Source: Bacteroidota bacterium (GTDB lineage Bacteria; Bacteroidota; Bacteroidia; Chitinophagales; Chitinophagaceae). Taken from it: a stretch of 64,000 nucleotides of DNA. The first letter of the stretch is position 1, and each line of letters starts with the position of its first letter. Positions 7,501 to 15,521 of this stretch are shown here, in pieces. Location of the stretch: NCBI GenBank assembly GCA_029555415.1, contig JAKPSI010000018.1:124001-188000 (forward strand), in the 5' to 3' direction. The notes under the pieces were generated by a model. It searched no databases, had not been told where the DNA came from, and saw only the letters and a list, made by a program, of their open reading frames with translations. The position numbers and the translations under genes are program-made.

Positions 7501-10500
7501 CTACTCTTCGTTTAATATGATAAGAACATTCGTCCCTAAGGGTTCTCCGTGAATATCTTTTTTGTCAGTGATCTTTATTTGAGCATCCCTTTGATTCAGC
7601 AGATTATCCAGTTTCAGCCTCGCTTCTGTCAGTCCAACACCTTTGGATTGATGTTCTGCTCCACTGGAATTTTTATTCTGTCGCGATGCCTCTCTGCCGA
7701 TTCCATTGTCATCGATCTCTATTTGCACTGTCTTGTTGATGTTCCTTACAGATAAAGTAACAGTACCCCCTTTGGCTCGGGGCATGATGCCATGCCAGAT
7801 CGCATTCTCAATAAAAGGTTGTATAACAAGAGCAGGAACAGTTACGGATTTAAGGTCGATCTGCGGATCTATGTTAACCATGTATGCAAACCTGGAATCA
7901 AACCTCATCGATTCCAGTTGCAGGTAATATTTGCAGGTCTCAACCTCATCAAATAATGTGATCTCTTTTTTATCGGCGTTATTGAACAAAGTGCGGATAA
8001 GTTTTGAGAAAGTGGTCAGGTAAAGGATCCCCTTTTCGTTCTCTTTGTCCTGTATAAGCACCTTGATCGAATTCAAACAATTGAAAATGAAATGCGGGTT
8101 CATTTGCGCGCGAAGGGCCTGCGCTTCCATGTCTCTTATCACCATCTCATGCCGAAGCCTGTTTTGTTCAGTTTTCCTTACAGTATTGATCCTGATTTTA
8201 TAAGCGAAATAAACTAATCCAACGACAAGAATTATAACAAAAGAAATAAACCACCATTCTTTCCAATAAGGGTTTTTAACAGTAAAAGTGAACTTCGAAA
8301 CAGGCGCCTCCCAACTCCCACCCTGATACTGAGCTTTGACCTGTATCACATAAGTACCCGGATTAAGATTATAATAAGTGAATTTATGTTGCAGGAAACT
8401 TGTGTATCTCCAGTTCCTGTCAACGCCATCAACTTTATATGCATACTCCACCCTTTCCGGAAAAATAAATTCAGGTACTGAAAAACTGAAGGTAATGTCA
8501 TTGTCATTATGCCTCAACCGAGCCCCGTCATTTATTGAAAAATCACCGTAGATATCCCCTGGCAATGACACCCATGTCTGGATCCTTGGTATTAACCCAA
8601 AACTGCTTTTAATAAAATTGCCAAGGTCATAATAGTTAATATGTCCTTTATGACCGATGATAAGCCGGTTATTGGCATTCATCACCGAAATAGCAGAAGG
8701 AATATACAGCCCGTTAGTATTGTCAAAAACAACTGACTTCTTTACCAGATAGTTATAAAGCACGATGACATTAGCACCCATCAAGTAAACGTACCCTTCC
8801 GGGCCACAAACCAAACCCGAATAATTTGTGGCAAACAACCCATTTACCCCCAACTCAATTGTATTGATTTTTTTGAAACTATAGGAATCAATAACCCGTA
8901 AACCCGCTTTTTCTTGTAATACCCAAATCCGGCCTTTCAAATCAATGTCATACATATAAGTAATGCCTGCCCTGTCCTTTTGTCCAACAGAGTCCTCTAG
9001 CGGAACCTCTCTGTTTCTTTTGGATTTAAGATCGTACTGGAACAGCGCATTACTGCTTCCATAATAAAGCAGATTCTTTACGGAATCATAGCATAAATGC
9101 TGGTCCCCAATTGTATAGACTGAAGAATGCTGTGCCTTAGGCAATTTTAATGTATCAACAGAGAATGTTTTATGATCAATAATAAAAATATTCCCGGTTT
9201 GTCTTTCCTGTAACAAAATATTACCCGCCTTATCTGATAACAAGGAAATGAACTCACCCCTTTTGTTTAACCAGGATAATTTTTTATACAGCTTCCCTGC
9301 ATGATCAAATTTGTCACTCCCGGGTGGCAGGACATAAGTTTCCCAGCCCGTCACCCACAATCGTCCGCTTCCATCCCTGGTGATATGATCAGTACATGTT
9401 CTGTTATTCGTGTAATAATTAGTAAACAATGGGGTAGGAATGAGTTTCAAGAACTTAAAAGACGTGTCATAAACAAAGACCCCTAAAGAATGCCTGACAG
9501 CAAAATAATATCTTGATTCTTTCTTATCGAAATAGACTCCCCTTGGCTCGCCTGGTATGATATAATTCTTTTTATCTACATCTTGCAATTTAACCAACTG
9601 TAATCTGCTATCAATCGGTTGGCTAACCATTAAACTTCCATTCCGCAGTAACCAAACATTCCCATTGCCATCATTAGTACAGTTGAGTACATTATCAACT
9701 TGCTCCATATTATGAGTTAACGAAAAAAAAGTGAATTTTTCCGTTACCGGATCGAACACGCATGGATGCGGGGAATTGACACCTATTAGGTATTTTTCAT
9801 CCGGAAGTTTTGCAAAAGAAGGTATAAAATAATGCCCCTGATTCTTACTTTTACTTTTCTCAATGCCAAGAGTAAGGAATTTGACCAGCCCTGTATTCGT
9901 ATTTAGCTTACAAAAGGCCCCAGCCCAGATATTGAACCAGATCGTAGAATCATTTAGCTGATCCATTTTCTCGATCGTATAATAAACTTTTGTATATCCG
10001 GGTATTCCGGTCAGCGAATCCTTAATAATGAATTTCCGGGTCCAACTTTTATCATTCTTATCAAAGAGATAAACCCCATTCATAGTCCCAACCCAGAATT
10101 TATTGGGATCGGTACGGCAATCAGAAAAGCATTTCACGGAATTATGAACCCAGTCATCCCACTTAAACCCTTTGTTTTTCTCAATATTAAAATGCGACAT
10201 TGATTTTCCAACCGGGTCGTAAATAAATAAACCCCTTGATTTTGTCCCGAGATAGACGAGGCCGTTCACGTCCACCTTGATCGAATTAACCCTGATATCC
10301 TTAATAGATATTTCACCGCTCTTTAAACTATCGAGGCTTACAAGTAAATCAGGTCTTCTCTGAAAGTAAACTACACCCGTATTCACTCCGATATAGAGAT
10401 TGTGAAACCTGTCCTCTTCAAAACAAGCATATCCGTTCAATCCATATTCCACAGCTTGCTCGGGACTACAATGATATTCCAATTCCGTACCATCAAAGGA

Positions 10501-10734
10501 AGCAAGCCCTTTAGCAGTACAAAACCACATTAGTCCATCAGATGAAAAAAAAATACTTGAGGTAACAACAGGTGGCAAAGGATACCCCGTTTTCCTGAAT
10601 TCAGGAATGATAAGCGACCGACCATCAGCGTTCCCTTGAGAATAGGATGAGGTGAACAGTGTGCACAATATGACCAGCCAGATTAATCGCAACTTACTTT
10701 TTTTTAAAAATAATGACTGAACCGCCAAATCCAA
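7501..10734 (-). CDS. Beta-propeller / Y_Y_Y sensor histidine kinase (LytS-type HisKA family)
   Basis: A 1077-residue membrane sensor. It has an N-terminal hydrophobic export segment (LRLIWLVILCTLFTSSYSQ), then about 700 residues of two-component-regulator propeller repeats (for example IPEFRKTGYPLPPVVTSSIFFSSDGLMWF is the first blade region). Next is a Y_Y_Y domain (about 740-805, YAYKVDGVDRNWRY and YNLNPGTYVIQVKA), one TM helix (about 820-840), and a HisK domain with MNPHFIFN (His881), the N-box IENAIWHG and the G-box DDNGIG. The family senses periplasmic ligands, often glycans. The start at 10734 is TTG; no in-frame ATG precedes the signal segment. The gene is visibly AT-richer than its neighbours (sampled lines 28-43% GC against 55-60%). 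Confidence 0.94.
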   Translation of the reverse strand: MDLAVQSLFLKKSKLRLIWLVILCTLFTSSYSQGNADGRSLIIPEFRKTGYPLPPVVTSSIFFSSDGLMWFCTAKGLASFDGTELEYHCSPEQAVEYGLNGYACFEEDRFHNLYIGVNTGVVYFQRRPDLLVSLDSLKSGEISIKDIRVNSIKVDVNGLVYLGTKSRGLFIYDPVGKSMSHFNIEKNKGFKWDDWVHNSVKCFSDCRTDPNKFWVGTMNGVYLFDKNDKSWTRKFIIKDSLTGIPGYTKVYYTIEKMDQLNDSTIWFNIWAGAFCKLNTNTGLVKFLTLGIEKSKSKNQGHYFIPSFAKLPDEKYLIGVNSPHPCVFDPVTEKFTFFSLTHNMEQVDNVLNCTNDGNGNVWLLRNGSLMVSQPIDSRLQLVKLQDVDKKNYIIPGEPRGVYFDKKESRYYFAVRHSLGVFVYDTSFKFLKLIPTPLFTNYYTNNRTCTDHITRDGSGRLWVTGWETYVLPPGSDKFDHAGKLYKKLSWLNKRGEFISLLSDKAGNILLQERQTGNIFIIDHKTFSVDTLKLPKAQHSSVYTIGDQHLCYDSVKNLLYYGSSNALFQYDLKSKRNREVPLEDSVGQKDRAGITYMYDIDLKGRIWVLQEKAGLRVIDSYSFKKINTIELGVNGLFATNYSGLVCGPEGYVYLMGANVIVLYNYLVKKSVVFDNTNGLYIPSAISVMNANNRLIIGHKGHINYYDLGNFIKSSFGLIPRIQTWVSLPGDIYGDFSINDGARLRHNDNDITFSFSVPEFIFPERVEYAYKVDGVDRNWRYTSFLQHKFTYYNLNPGTYVIQVKAQYQGGSWEAPVSKFTFTVKNPYWKEWWFISFVIILVVGLVYFAYKIRINTVRKTEQNRLRHEMVIRDMEAQALRAQMNPHFIFNCLNSIKVLIQDKENEKGILYLTTFSKLIRTLFNNADKKEITLFDEVETCKYYLQLESMRFDSRFAYMVNIDPQIDLKSVTVPALVIQPFIENAIWHGIMPRAKGGTVTLSVRNINKTVQIEIDDNGIGREASRQNKNSSGAEHQSKGVGLTEARLKLDNLLNQRDAQIKITDKKDIHGEPLGTNVLIILNEE

Positions 10735-11037
10735 CCCGGACTTGGCAATTCCATCATTTCAATTCACAATCGGCTACTAACCGGGAGTTATTAACTATCA
10801 AATTGTTACGGCGTACAGATACGGGCGGTCCTGCCTGAACACATTATTAATCAGGGTCCGTATGCAACCAATTCAAATCAGCCAACTGCAAAACGCAGCT
10901 ATCAGGGATAGTGTACCGGCACTAGATTTAACCAATGGTACGCGGCCAGTACTTCTGGCTGTGATTTTATCAGGGAGCTTTAACCAGCATAAAAAAACCT
11001 GAGATAAATATAACCTAATCGCCAAAACCTTCCTATC
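10735..11037. other. 303-base divergent intergenic region
   Basis: The gap lies between the sensor kinase and the first exported protein. It holds a 46-codon ORF (10862-11002), which contains a small hairpin (GCCAG-TACTT-CTGGC, 10945-10959). I found no convincing TAnnTTTG box for either flanking gene. Confidence 0.5.
10862..11002 (+). CDS. Possible 46-residue small protein
   Basis: ATG at 10862 opens 46 codons, ending with TGA at 11000-11002, 35 bases before the next gene. The sequence begins MQPIQISQLQNAAIRD and has a hydrophobic patch PVLLAVILSGSF near the end. No homolog, promoter or ribosome site was recognised, so it may be a chance ORF. Confidence 0.2.
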   Translation: MQPIQISQLQNAAIRDSVPALDLTNGTRPVLLAVILSGSFNQHKKT

Positions 11038-11535
11038 ATGAAATTCAGAGCACTGGTAATGCTATGGCTGATTCCATTTTTTTCCTCAGCCCAATACCAA
11101 GCCCCTTCCCCCCGTTACTCCATCCACCTTACCACCATGGATGGCAATACCCTGAAAGGATTACTGATGGAGGTGAGTGACAGCTCCATCACTATCTATC
11201 CGGGTAAACAGAAAGACTGGAAATCGAACCTGCCACCTGTCCATTTTAGCTATGCACAAATCCAGCAGATCAAACTGAAAAAAAAGGGAGGAACGGTCAA
11301 GGGCTTACTTATTGGCAGCCTGATCGGCGCCACGCCAATCTTACTGAAACCGCTCATACCGGTAGCTATTGGCGGACCGAAAAAATCCGGTTTTGGTTCT
11401 TTGGCAATATTCACAGGAAGCGTCACTGTCGGAACGCTATGGGGAGGCAAGGCTGTATGGGGGGCCAACATCAATGGCGAGCTTTCAATTTTCAAAACCT
11501 TTAAAAACAGATACGATGCAAAGTGTAAAAATTAA
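11038..11535 (+). CDS. Exported small protein with Sm-like beta region and glycine-rich membrane hairpin
   Basis: A 165-residue protein with signal peptide (MKFRALVMLWLIPFFSSAQ). Residues about 28-85 (IHLTTMDGNTLKGLLMEVSDSSITIYPG) resemble the strand pattern seen in Sm-like/YgdR-type bacterial envelope domains. Residues about 88-150 form two glycine-rich hydrophobic segments (GLLIGSLIGATPILL and FTGSVTVGTLWGGKAVWG) typical of a glycine-zipper hairpin. The function is unknown. It overlaps the next gene by about 20 bases if that gene starts at 11516, so the two are probably co-translated. Confidence 0.75.
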   Translation: MKFRALVMLWLIPFFSSAQYQAPSPRYSIHLTTMDGNTLKGLLMEVSDSSITIYPGKQKDWKSNLPPVHFSYAQIQQIKLKKKGGTVKGLLIGSLIGATPILLKPLIPVAIGGPKKSGFGSLAIFTGSVTVGTLWGGKAVWGANINGELSIFKTFKNRYDAKCKN

Positions 11536-12382
11536 AATGATCACCTTCCTCTTTTCTTTGATCACAATCTGCGCTTTTGCCAAAGAAACCCCGGCGCGTC
11601 TCAACTTCATCGTATCCACCAAACAAACCCATTTCGATCAGGCACCTTTCAGTTTCCAGATCCAGGCCAAAGTCATGCGGATGTTCCATAAAAAGGAAAT
11701 GTTCGTCATCATTACACCGTCCACCAAAAATATGGCCGACCGCATCATCAGCATCCTGGAAAAGAAACACGCCATGATCGGCAATATCTGGTTCGACAGT
11801 CATGGTCACTGGCAAAGAAGAAGGTCCCTGTTCGAAGTCGGCAAGGAAGAATTCAGTTACCTGACTATCTGCGACAGCCTGCTCACGGCCAACCTGCAAC
11901 GTCTGGCTCCCTACTGTGATACCAATAGCAATGTGGGTATCGGCTCCTGTTACGGTGGTGCCACCTTCACCCTGCCCGCTATCGAAACATTCCCGGAAGC
12001 AAGAATGAATGGCGACAGCCTCATGATCGGTATGAGCAGGATCTTCAATCACGCGACCGTGTATGCCAGTGAGAGTTTCGTCATGACCAAGCCCTTCATC
12101 ATGAGTGCCGCCTACGCCTTATCCGGGTGTCCCGGCCGTAAGAAATTCAAAGACCCGATCTATTCCCCGGTATGGCAGCGGATCGGCACCTGGAATTGTT
12201 ATTCCGGTAAAACGGGAACGTTCCTGACACCTGCCACTGTCACTTTATACCATGACGGCAGGATCGGATTCAAGAAAAGGACCTTCATTTCATTCATGAA
12301 TAACCAGCATAAACTGGCCAAGATCATGCAGAAACTGAAAAGAGGGAATTATAATATCGCGACCCTGTACCACCCCGCCTGA
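11516..12382 (+). CDS. Exported protein with caspase/gingipain-like (clan CD) His-Cys signature
   Basis: A 288-residue protein with a signal peptide (MQSVKIKMITFLFSLITICAFA). Two blocks match the catalytic pattern of clan CD cysteine peptidases (caspase, CHAT and gingipain folds). The first is a hydrophobic strand ending in His-Gly, IWFDSHGH with H96. The second is a strand ending in Ala/Ser-Cys, VGIGSCYGG with C145, followed by a glycine pair. The rest (MIGMSRIFNHATVYASESF, LSGCPGRKKF) was not recognised. The peptidase assignment is inferred from these two motifs and their spacing; it may equally be an inactive member or a different alpha/beta fold. The start could also be ATG 11537, one base after the preceding stop; 11516 gives the better signal peptide n-region. 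Confidence 0.7.
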   Translation: MQSVKIKMITFLFSLITICAFAKETPARLNFIVSTKQTHFDQAPFSFQIQAKVMRMFHKKEMFVIITPSTKNMADRIISILEKKHAMIGNIWFDSHGHWQRRRSLFEVGKEEFSYLTICDSLLTANLQRLAPYCDTNSNVGIGSCYGGATFTLPAIETFPEARMNGDSLMIGMSRIFNHATVYASESFVMTKPFIMSAAYALSGCPGRKKFKDPIYSPVWQRIGTWNCYSGKTGTFLTPATVTLYHDGRIGFKKRTFISFMNNQHKLAKIMQKLKRGNYNIATLYHPA

Positions 12383-12399
12383 TCCTGCGGATAAACACG

Positions 12400-12430
12400 T
12401 TGCGATTACGGCAATTGTTGGTTAACTTGA
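12400..12430 (+). promoter_or_regulatory. Candidate promoter TTG-N20-TAACTTGA for the OmpA-like lipoprotein
   Basis: TTG at 12400-12402 and TAACTTGA at 12423-12430 are 20 bases apart. The -7 box departs from TAnnTTTG at its 3' end. It lies 25 bases before the ATG at 12455. Confidence 0.4.
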
Positions 12431-12454
12431 GTCAGCACAAAAACCAACCTGCCT

Positions 12455-13333
12455 ATGTCACTGCGCCGCCACCTCCTTCTATTGCTGACCGTAACGGTCC
12501 TTTTTGCCTGTTCTTCCACACAGAAGATCGTGAGTGGGAAAAAGGATCTCGCCGTCCAGACCAGCCAGCTGAATCAGTATGACAAACAACTGGATGATCT
12601 TTCCGCGAAGATCAAACAGAAAGAACAACAGAATGAAATGGATGATACTGCGGCTACCCGTATCCGTAAGTTCATCGGCGCCTCTCAGGCTGAGATCGCA
12701 AAACTCAAAGCACAGAATGACATCCTGCTGGGTCAGACGACGGTGGACCGCGGCAACTGGCAGGACCTGAAGCAACAACTCCGGCTCTCGGCAAAACTGG
12801 CTGAAACGATGGCCGACCGGATAGAAATGATCAACGACCTCGTGAACCGGAACCTGGTGATCAAACTGGATCAGGACATCATCTTCGAATCCGGCAAATA
12901 CCTGGTCAGTCCGGATGTGGCCGGAAAGCTGGAAACCCTCTTCCAGCCTGCAGCTGACGAGATCAACGCATTCATCAAAAAATACCCCGACTACCCGCTT
13001 TCCGTGGTCGTCAATGCCAACGGTTTTGCGGATGCCACTTCCATCGCGGAAGGCACCGGATTATTCAAGGATATAAAAGCAAGATTGAAGACCGGTGCTT
13101 CCGGTTCCAAAGAAATGAACCGGGAAATTTCCAGGTTGCGAGCAGAAGATGTCATGAACTACTTCCGTAAATTCTTCGCGGCCCGTTTTTCAACCGGTAA
13201 GCATATCCGGAACATCGTATATGTATTCGATGGAAAGGGTGAAGAGTTCCCGAATCCGAAGATCTCTGATTACAGGATCGATGACCCGCGCAGAAGGGTC
13301 GTGCTACTGTACTGGAGCGTATTCCCGGAATAA
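12455..13333 (+). CDS. Coiled-coil lipoprotein with C-terminal OmpA/MotB-like domain
   Basis: A 292-residue lipoprotein: MSLRRHLLLLLTVTVLFAC carries the lipobox LFAC, so it is expected to be lipidated on Cys19. Residues about 30-130 are heptad-rich coiled coil (QLNQYDKQLDDLSAKIKQKEQQ). Residues about 140-290 resemble an OmpA-like peptidoglycan-binding domain: IIFESGKYLVSP, LSVVVNANGFAD, NREISRLRAEDVMNYF and DDPRRRVVLLYW follow the beta-alpha-beta order of the family. Expected role: tethering the outer membrane to peptidoglycan. It converges on the next gene across two bases. Confidence 0.85.
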   Translation: MSLRRHLLLLLTVTVLFACSSTQKIVSGKKDLAVQTSQLNQYDKQLDDLSAKIKQKEQQNEMDDTAATRIRKFIGASQAEIAKLKAQNDILLGQTTVDRGNWQDLKQQLRLSAKLAETMADRIEMINDLVNRNLVIKLDQDIIFESGKYLVSPDVAGKLETLFQPAADEINAFIKKYPDYPLSVVVNANGFADATSIAEGTGLFKDIKARLKTGASGSKEMNREISRLRAEDVMNYFRKFFAARFSTGKHIRNIVYVFDGKGEEFPNPKISDYRIDDPRRRVVLLYWSVFPE

Positions 13334-13335
13334 GA

Positions 13336-13971
13336 TCAATGACCCGGAGGCAGATAGGTTTCAATACCCCAGAGAAATCCATGCGCGTTCTTCTCCATCA
13401 TCTCGATGGCATGTTTTTTCTTACTGACGATATCGGGCCCCGCGGCCAGTAAACCACTGATCACTTTACGGGTGGTGAAGAACTCACGCGTTTTATTCAT
13501 ATCTGTTTTCAGCATTTTACCGGGTGAGAACAGCAGGTAATGTATATCCGCACAGATATCATAATAGGCGATCCTTTCTTTATTTCCTTTGGTACCGGAA
13601 ACATCCACGCGCGTTTGCTGGAAGAACACATCCAGGGAATCGAACAATACCGCATATCCGGCCTGATAAGCCGTGAGCAGGGAATCGACCACGGCATTCC
13701 GGTTCCCGTCATCGGGGATCCTTAACTGCAGCGGCTTTACAGTGAAACCATAACGGGTCTGAAGATTGTCCGACAGATATACATTCAGCGTATCTGCCAG
13801 TTCCATGAACAAGGCTTCCTTTTTCTTTCGCGCATGAAAACCATTCGGGTCACAGGCATTGATGACAAGCACGACGCCAGCTGAATCCGCCGGTACCGTA
13901 TTCTGCGCGCGCAGATCACTAACGGTGAAGACCAGACTGAAGAATGATATGATGGCAGCATGCGCTTGCAT
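13336..13971 (-). CDS. Exported hypothetical protein
   Basis: A 211-residue protein with a probable signal peptide (MQAHAAIISFFSLVFTVSDLRAQ). The mature part begins VVLVINACDPNGFHARKKKEALFMELADTLN and continues with a helical segment (DSLLTAYQAGYAVLFDSLDVFFQQ) and a tail ending GFLWGIETYLPPGH. No catalytic motif or known family was recognised. It starts 12 bases after the stop of the DUF4197 gene on the same strand, so it probably shares that transcript. Confidence 0.7.
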   Translation of the reverse strand: MQAHAAIISFFSLVFTVSDLRAQNTVPADSAGVVLVINACDPNGFHARKKKEALFMELADTLNVYLSDNLQTRYGFTVKPLQLRIPDDGNRNAVVDSLLTAYQAGYAVLFDSLDVFFQQTRVDVSGTKGNKERIAYYDICADIHYLLFSPGKMLKTDMNKTREFFTTRKVISGLLAAGPDIVSKKKHAIEMMEKNAHGFLWGIETYLPPGH

Positions 13972-13982
13972 ACTTAAATCTA

Positions 13983-14699
13983 CTACTTTCCGCCGAATAC
14001 CTTTTTAAGGATATCCGAAGCCCTTGCGGCCGGATTGGTACGGATATTCGCTTCCTCTTTCGACACCTGATCGAACAATGCATCAACCGCTTTATCCGTC
14101 ACATACCCGGGCAGATCCGGATTCACTTTCTTGAATGTGGTGGGAAGTTTATTGTAAGAGGTAACGATATCACCATAATATTTGGTCGCATCCGTTTTAT
14201 CCAGCGAACTTTTAATGGACGGTAAAAAAGCGGCCACCAGCTGCTGCTTCGTTTTGTCACGGAAATACTGCGTAGCCGCATTATTAGGTCCTTTGAGGAT
14301 ATTCAGCGCATCAGTCAGCGTCATTTGTTTGATCGCATCTACAAAAATGGGCGTCGCAAATCCCACCGCATCTTCCGCACCCCGGTTAATGGCCAGAATG
14401 GCCTTATCCACCTGATCACCCATGCCTATATTGCGCAATGTGCTTTCCACCTTTTTAGCATCCGGAGGCAGCAGTACTTTATAGATCGCACTACCGAAGA
14501 AGCCATTCGGTGTATTGAGATTCAAAACGGCCTTAGCCACACCCTGCGAGAGGGCTTCCTTGATACCCTTGCCGGCATCTTCCTGGGTAAGCCCGGATGC
14601 ACCGGCACTTTTCAGGATCTTGGGCAGTTTGATCTGCGCCTGGATCAGTGAACCGGAAAAAAGGAAGGCCGTAAACAACAGCAAGTAGCTTTTCTTCAT
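13983..14699 (-). CDS. DUF4197 domain-containing exported protein
   Basis: A 238-residue protein with signal peptide (MKKSYLLLFTAFLFSGSLIQAQ). The rest is a full-length DUF4197 domain: LTQEDAGKGIKEALSQGVAKAV, PNGFFGSAIYKVLLPPDAKKVE, LAINRGAEDAVGFATPIFVDAIKQMT, ATQYFRDKTKQQL and a C-terminal TDKAVDALFDQVSKEEANIR. The family is periplasmic or outer-membrane associated, common in Proteobacteria and Bacteroidota, with no known function. Its promoter has an inverted repeat between the -33 and -7 elements (14723-14752), implying specific regulation. The exported gene 13336-13971 lies 12 bases downstream. Confidence 0.9.
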   Translation of the reverse strand: MKKSYLLLFTAFLFSGSLIQAQIKLPKILKSAGASGLTQEDAGKGIKEALSQGVAKAVLNLNTPNGFFGSAIYKVLLPPDAKKVESTLRNIGMGDQVDKAILAINRGAEDAVGFATPIFVDAIKQMTLTDALNILKGPNNAATQYFRDKTKQQLVAAFLPSIKSSLDKTDATKYYGDIVTSYNKLPTTFKKVNPDLPGYVTDKAVDALFDQVSKEEANIRTNPAARASDILKKVFGGK

Positions 14700-14722
14700 C
14701 AGTAGATTTTTTAATTCAGGTT

Positions 14723-14752
14723 CAAATTACTTGCCAAAGCGCTGGCAAGCAA
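14723..14752 (-). promoter_or_regulatory. Promoter with operator-like inverted repeat filling the spacer (DUF4197 gene)
   Basis: On the minus strand, TTG (14750-14752) and TAATTTG (14723-14729) flank a 20-base spacer at 14730-14749. That spacer is exactly an inverted repeat, CTTGCCA-N6-TGGCAAG. A dimeric repressor bound there would cover the whole promoter. Confidence 0.55.
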
Positions 14753-14960
14753 GAATTGAGCTCCCCTTTAGCCAATTTTTATGATTTAAACGTATTTCCG
14801 GCAGCGGAAATATGCGATATGAACACATCCGGCGGTCAGACTATCAAACCGTAACGGCCAACCGTAAACTGAAGGTTCCCCGGGCGGCTATTCAGTACCA
14901 TATTTAAGGAACTGATCAACTATCATTTTTAAATCAGGCCATAAGCCACAAAAAAAGACC

Positions 14961-15521
14961 ATGAAAAATACCATCGTCCTCCTCATCCTTTCCTTTTTCT
15001 TTCTGGCCACTCAAGGCCAGCTGAAAAGTGCTGATTTCAACCGTGGATATTCCCATTCCGGACCCCGACAGGTGCGTGTATTTCAATCCCGGTATACACT
15101 GAATACTTCTTTAGCTGGCAACAGACTTTATACAGAGGGCATTGACTCTGTTTATCTGAAAGACTCATTACTACGAAAAAGCAAAGGGTTGAAAGGTGCA
15201 GGTTTTTTCTTTTTGACCATTGGTACAGTTACATTCAGTGCCGGGGTGCTTAAGGTACTCACCGCTTCAACCAAGGTTATTATCGATCCCAGAGGCATCC
15301 CAAAACACTTTAAAGAAACCGGAGCCGGACTGGATATCATGCTGGCAGGCGGATTGATCACAATGGGAAGTATACCCTTGTTCATAGGCGCGTCCAATGT
15401 AAAGAAAAGGGCGAACTCGATCACTTTTACAGCGGGTGCGCAAAAGAATGACGCTTATACTTTCAACCCGGCCTTGTCACCCGTCATACCTTCAGCAGGG
15501 ATCAGGATCCGGTTGAAATAA
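14961..15521 (+). CDS. Exported/membrane hypothetical protein
   Basis: A 186-residue protein with signal peptide (MKNTIVLLILSFFFLATQGQ). The middle contains two hydrophobic, glycine-rich segments (GAGFFFLTIGTVTFSAGVLKVL and GLDIMLAGGLITMGSIPLFIGA), likely a membrane hairpin. The last 40 residues look like beta strands (SITFTAGAQKNDAYTF). The layout, signal peptide plus hairpin, is similar in style to the protein at 11038. Function unknown. Its last 20 bases overlap the convergent HTH gene. Confidence 0.7.
   Translation: MKNTIVLLILSFFFLATQGQLKSADFNRGYSHSGPRQVRVFQSRYTLNTSLAGNRLYTEGIDSVYLKDSLLRKSKGLKGAGFFFLTIGTVTFSAGVLKVLTASTKVIIDPRGIPKHFKETGAGLDIMLAGGLITMGSIPLFIGASNVKKRANSITFTAGAQKNDAYTFNPALSPVIPSAGIRIRLK

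Noticed and set aside
10945-10959. GCCAG-TACTT-CTGGC hairpin as a terminator
   Set aside because: Only five base pairs and no T run follow it.
11501-12052. 183-codon ORF opposite the caspase-like gene
   Set aside because: Shadow. The + strand frame has a signal peptide, good codon use and motifs.
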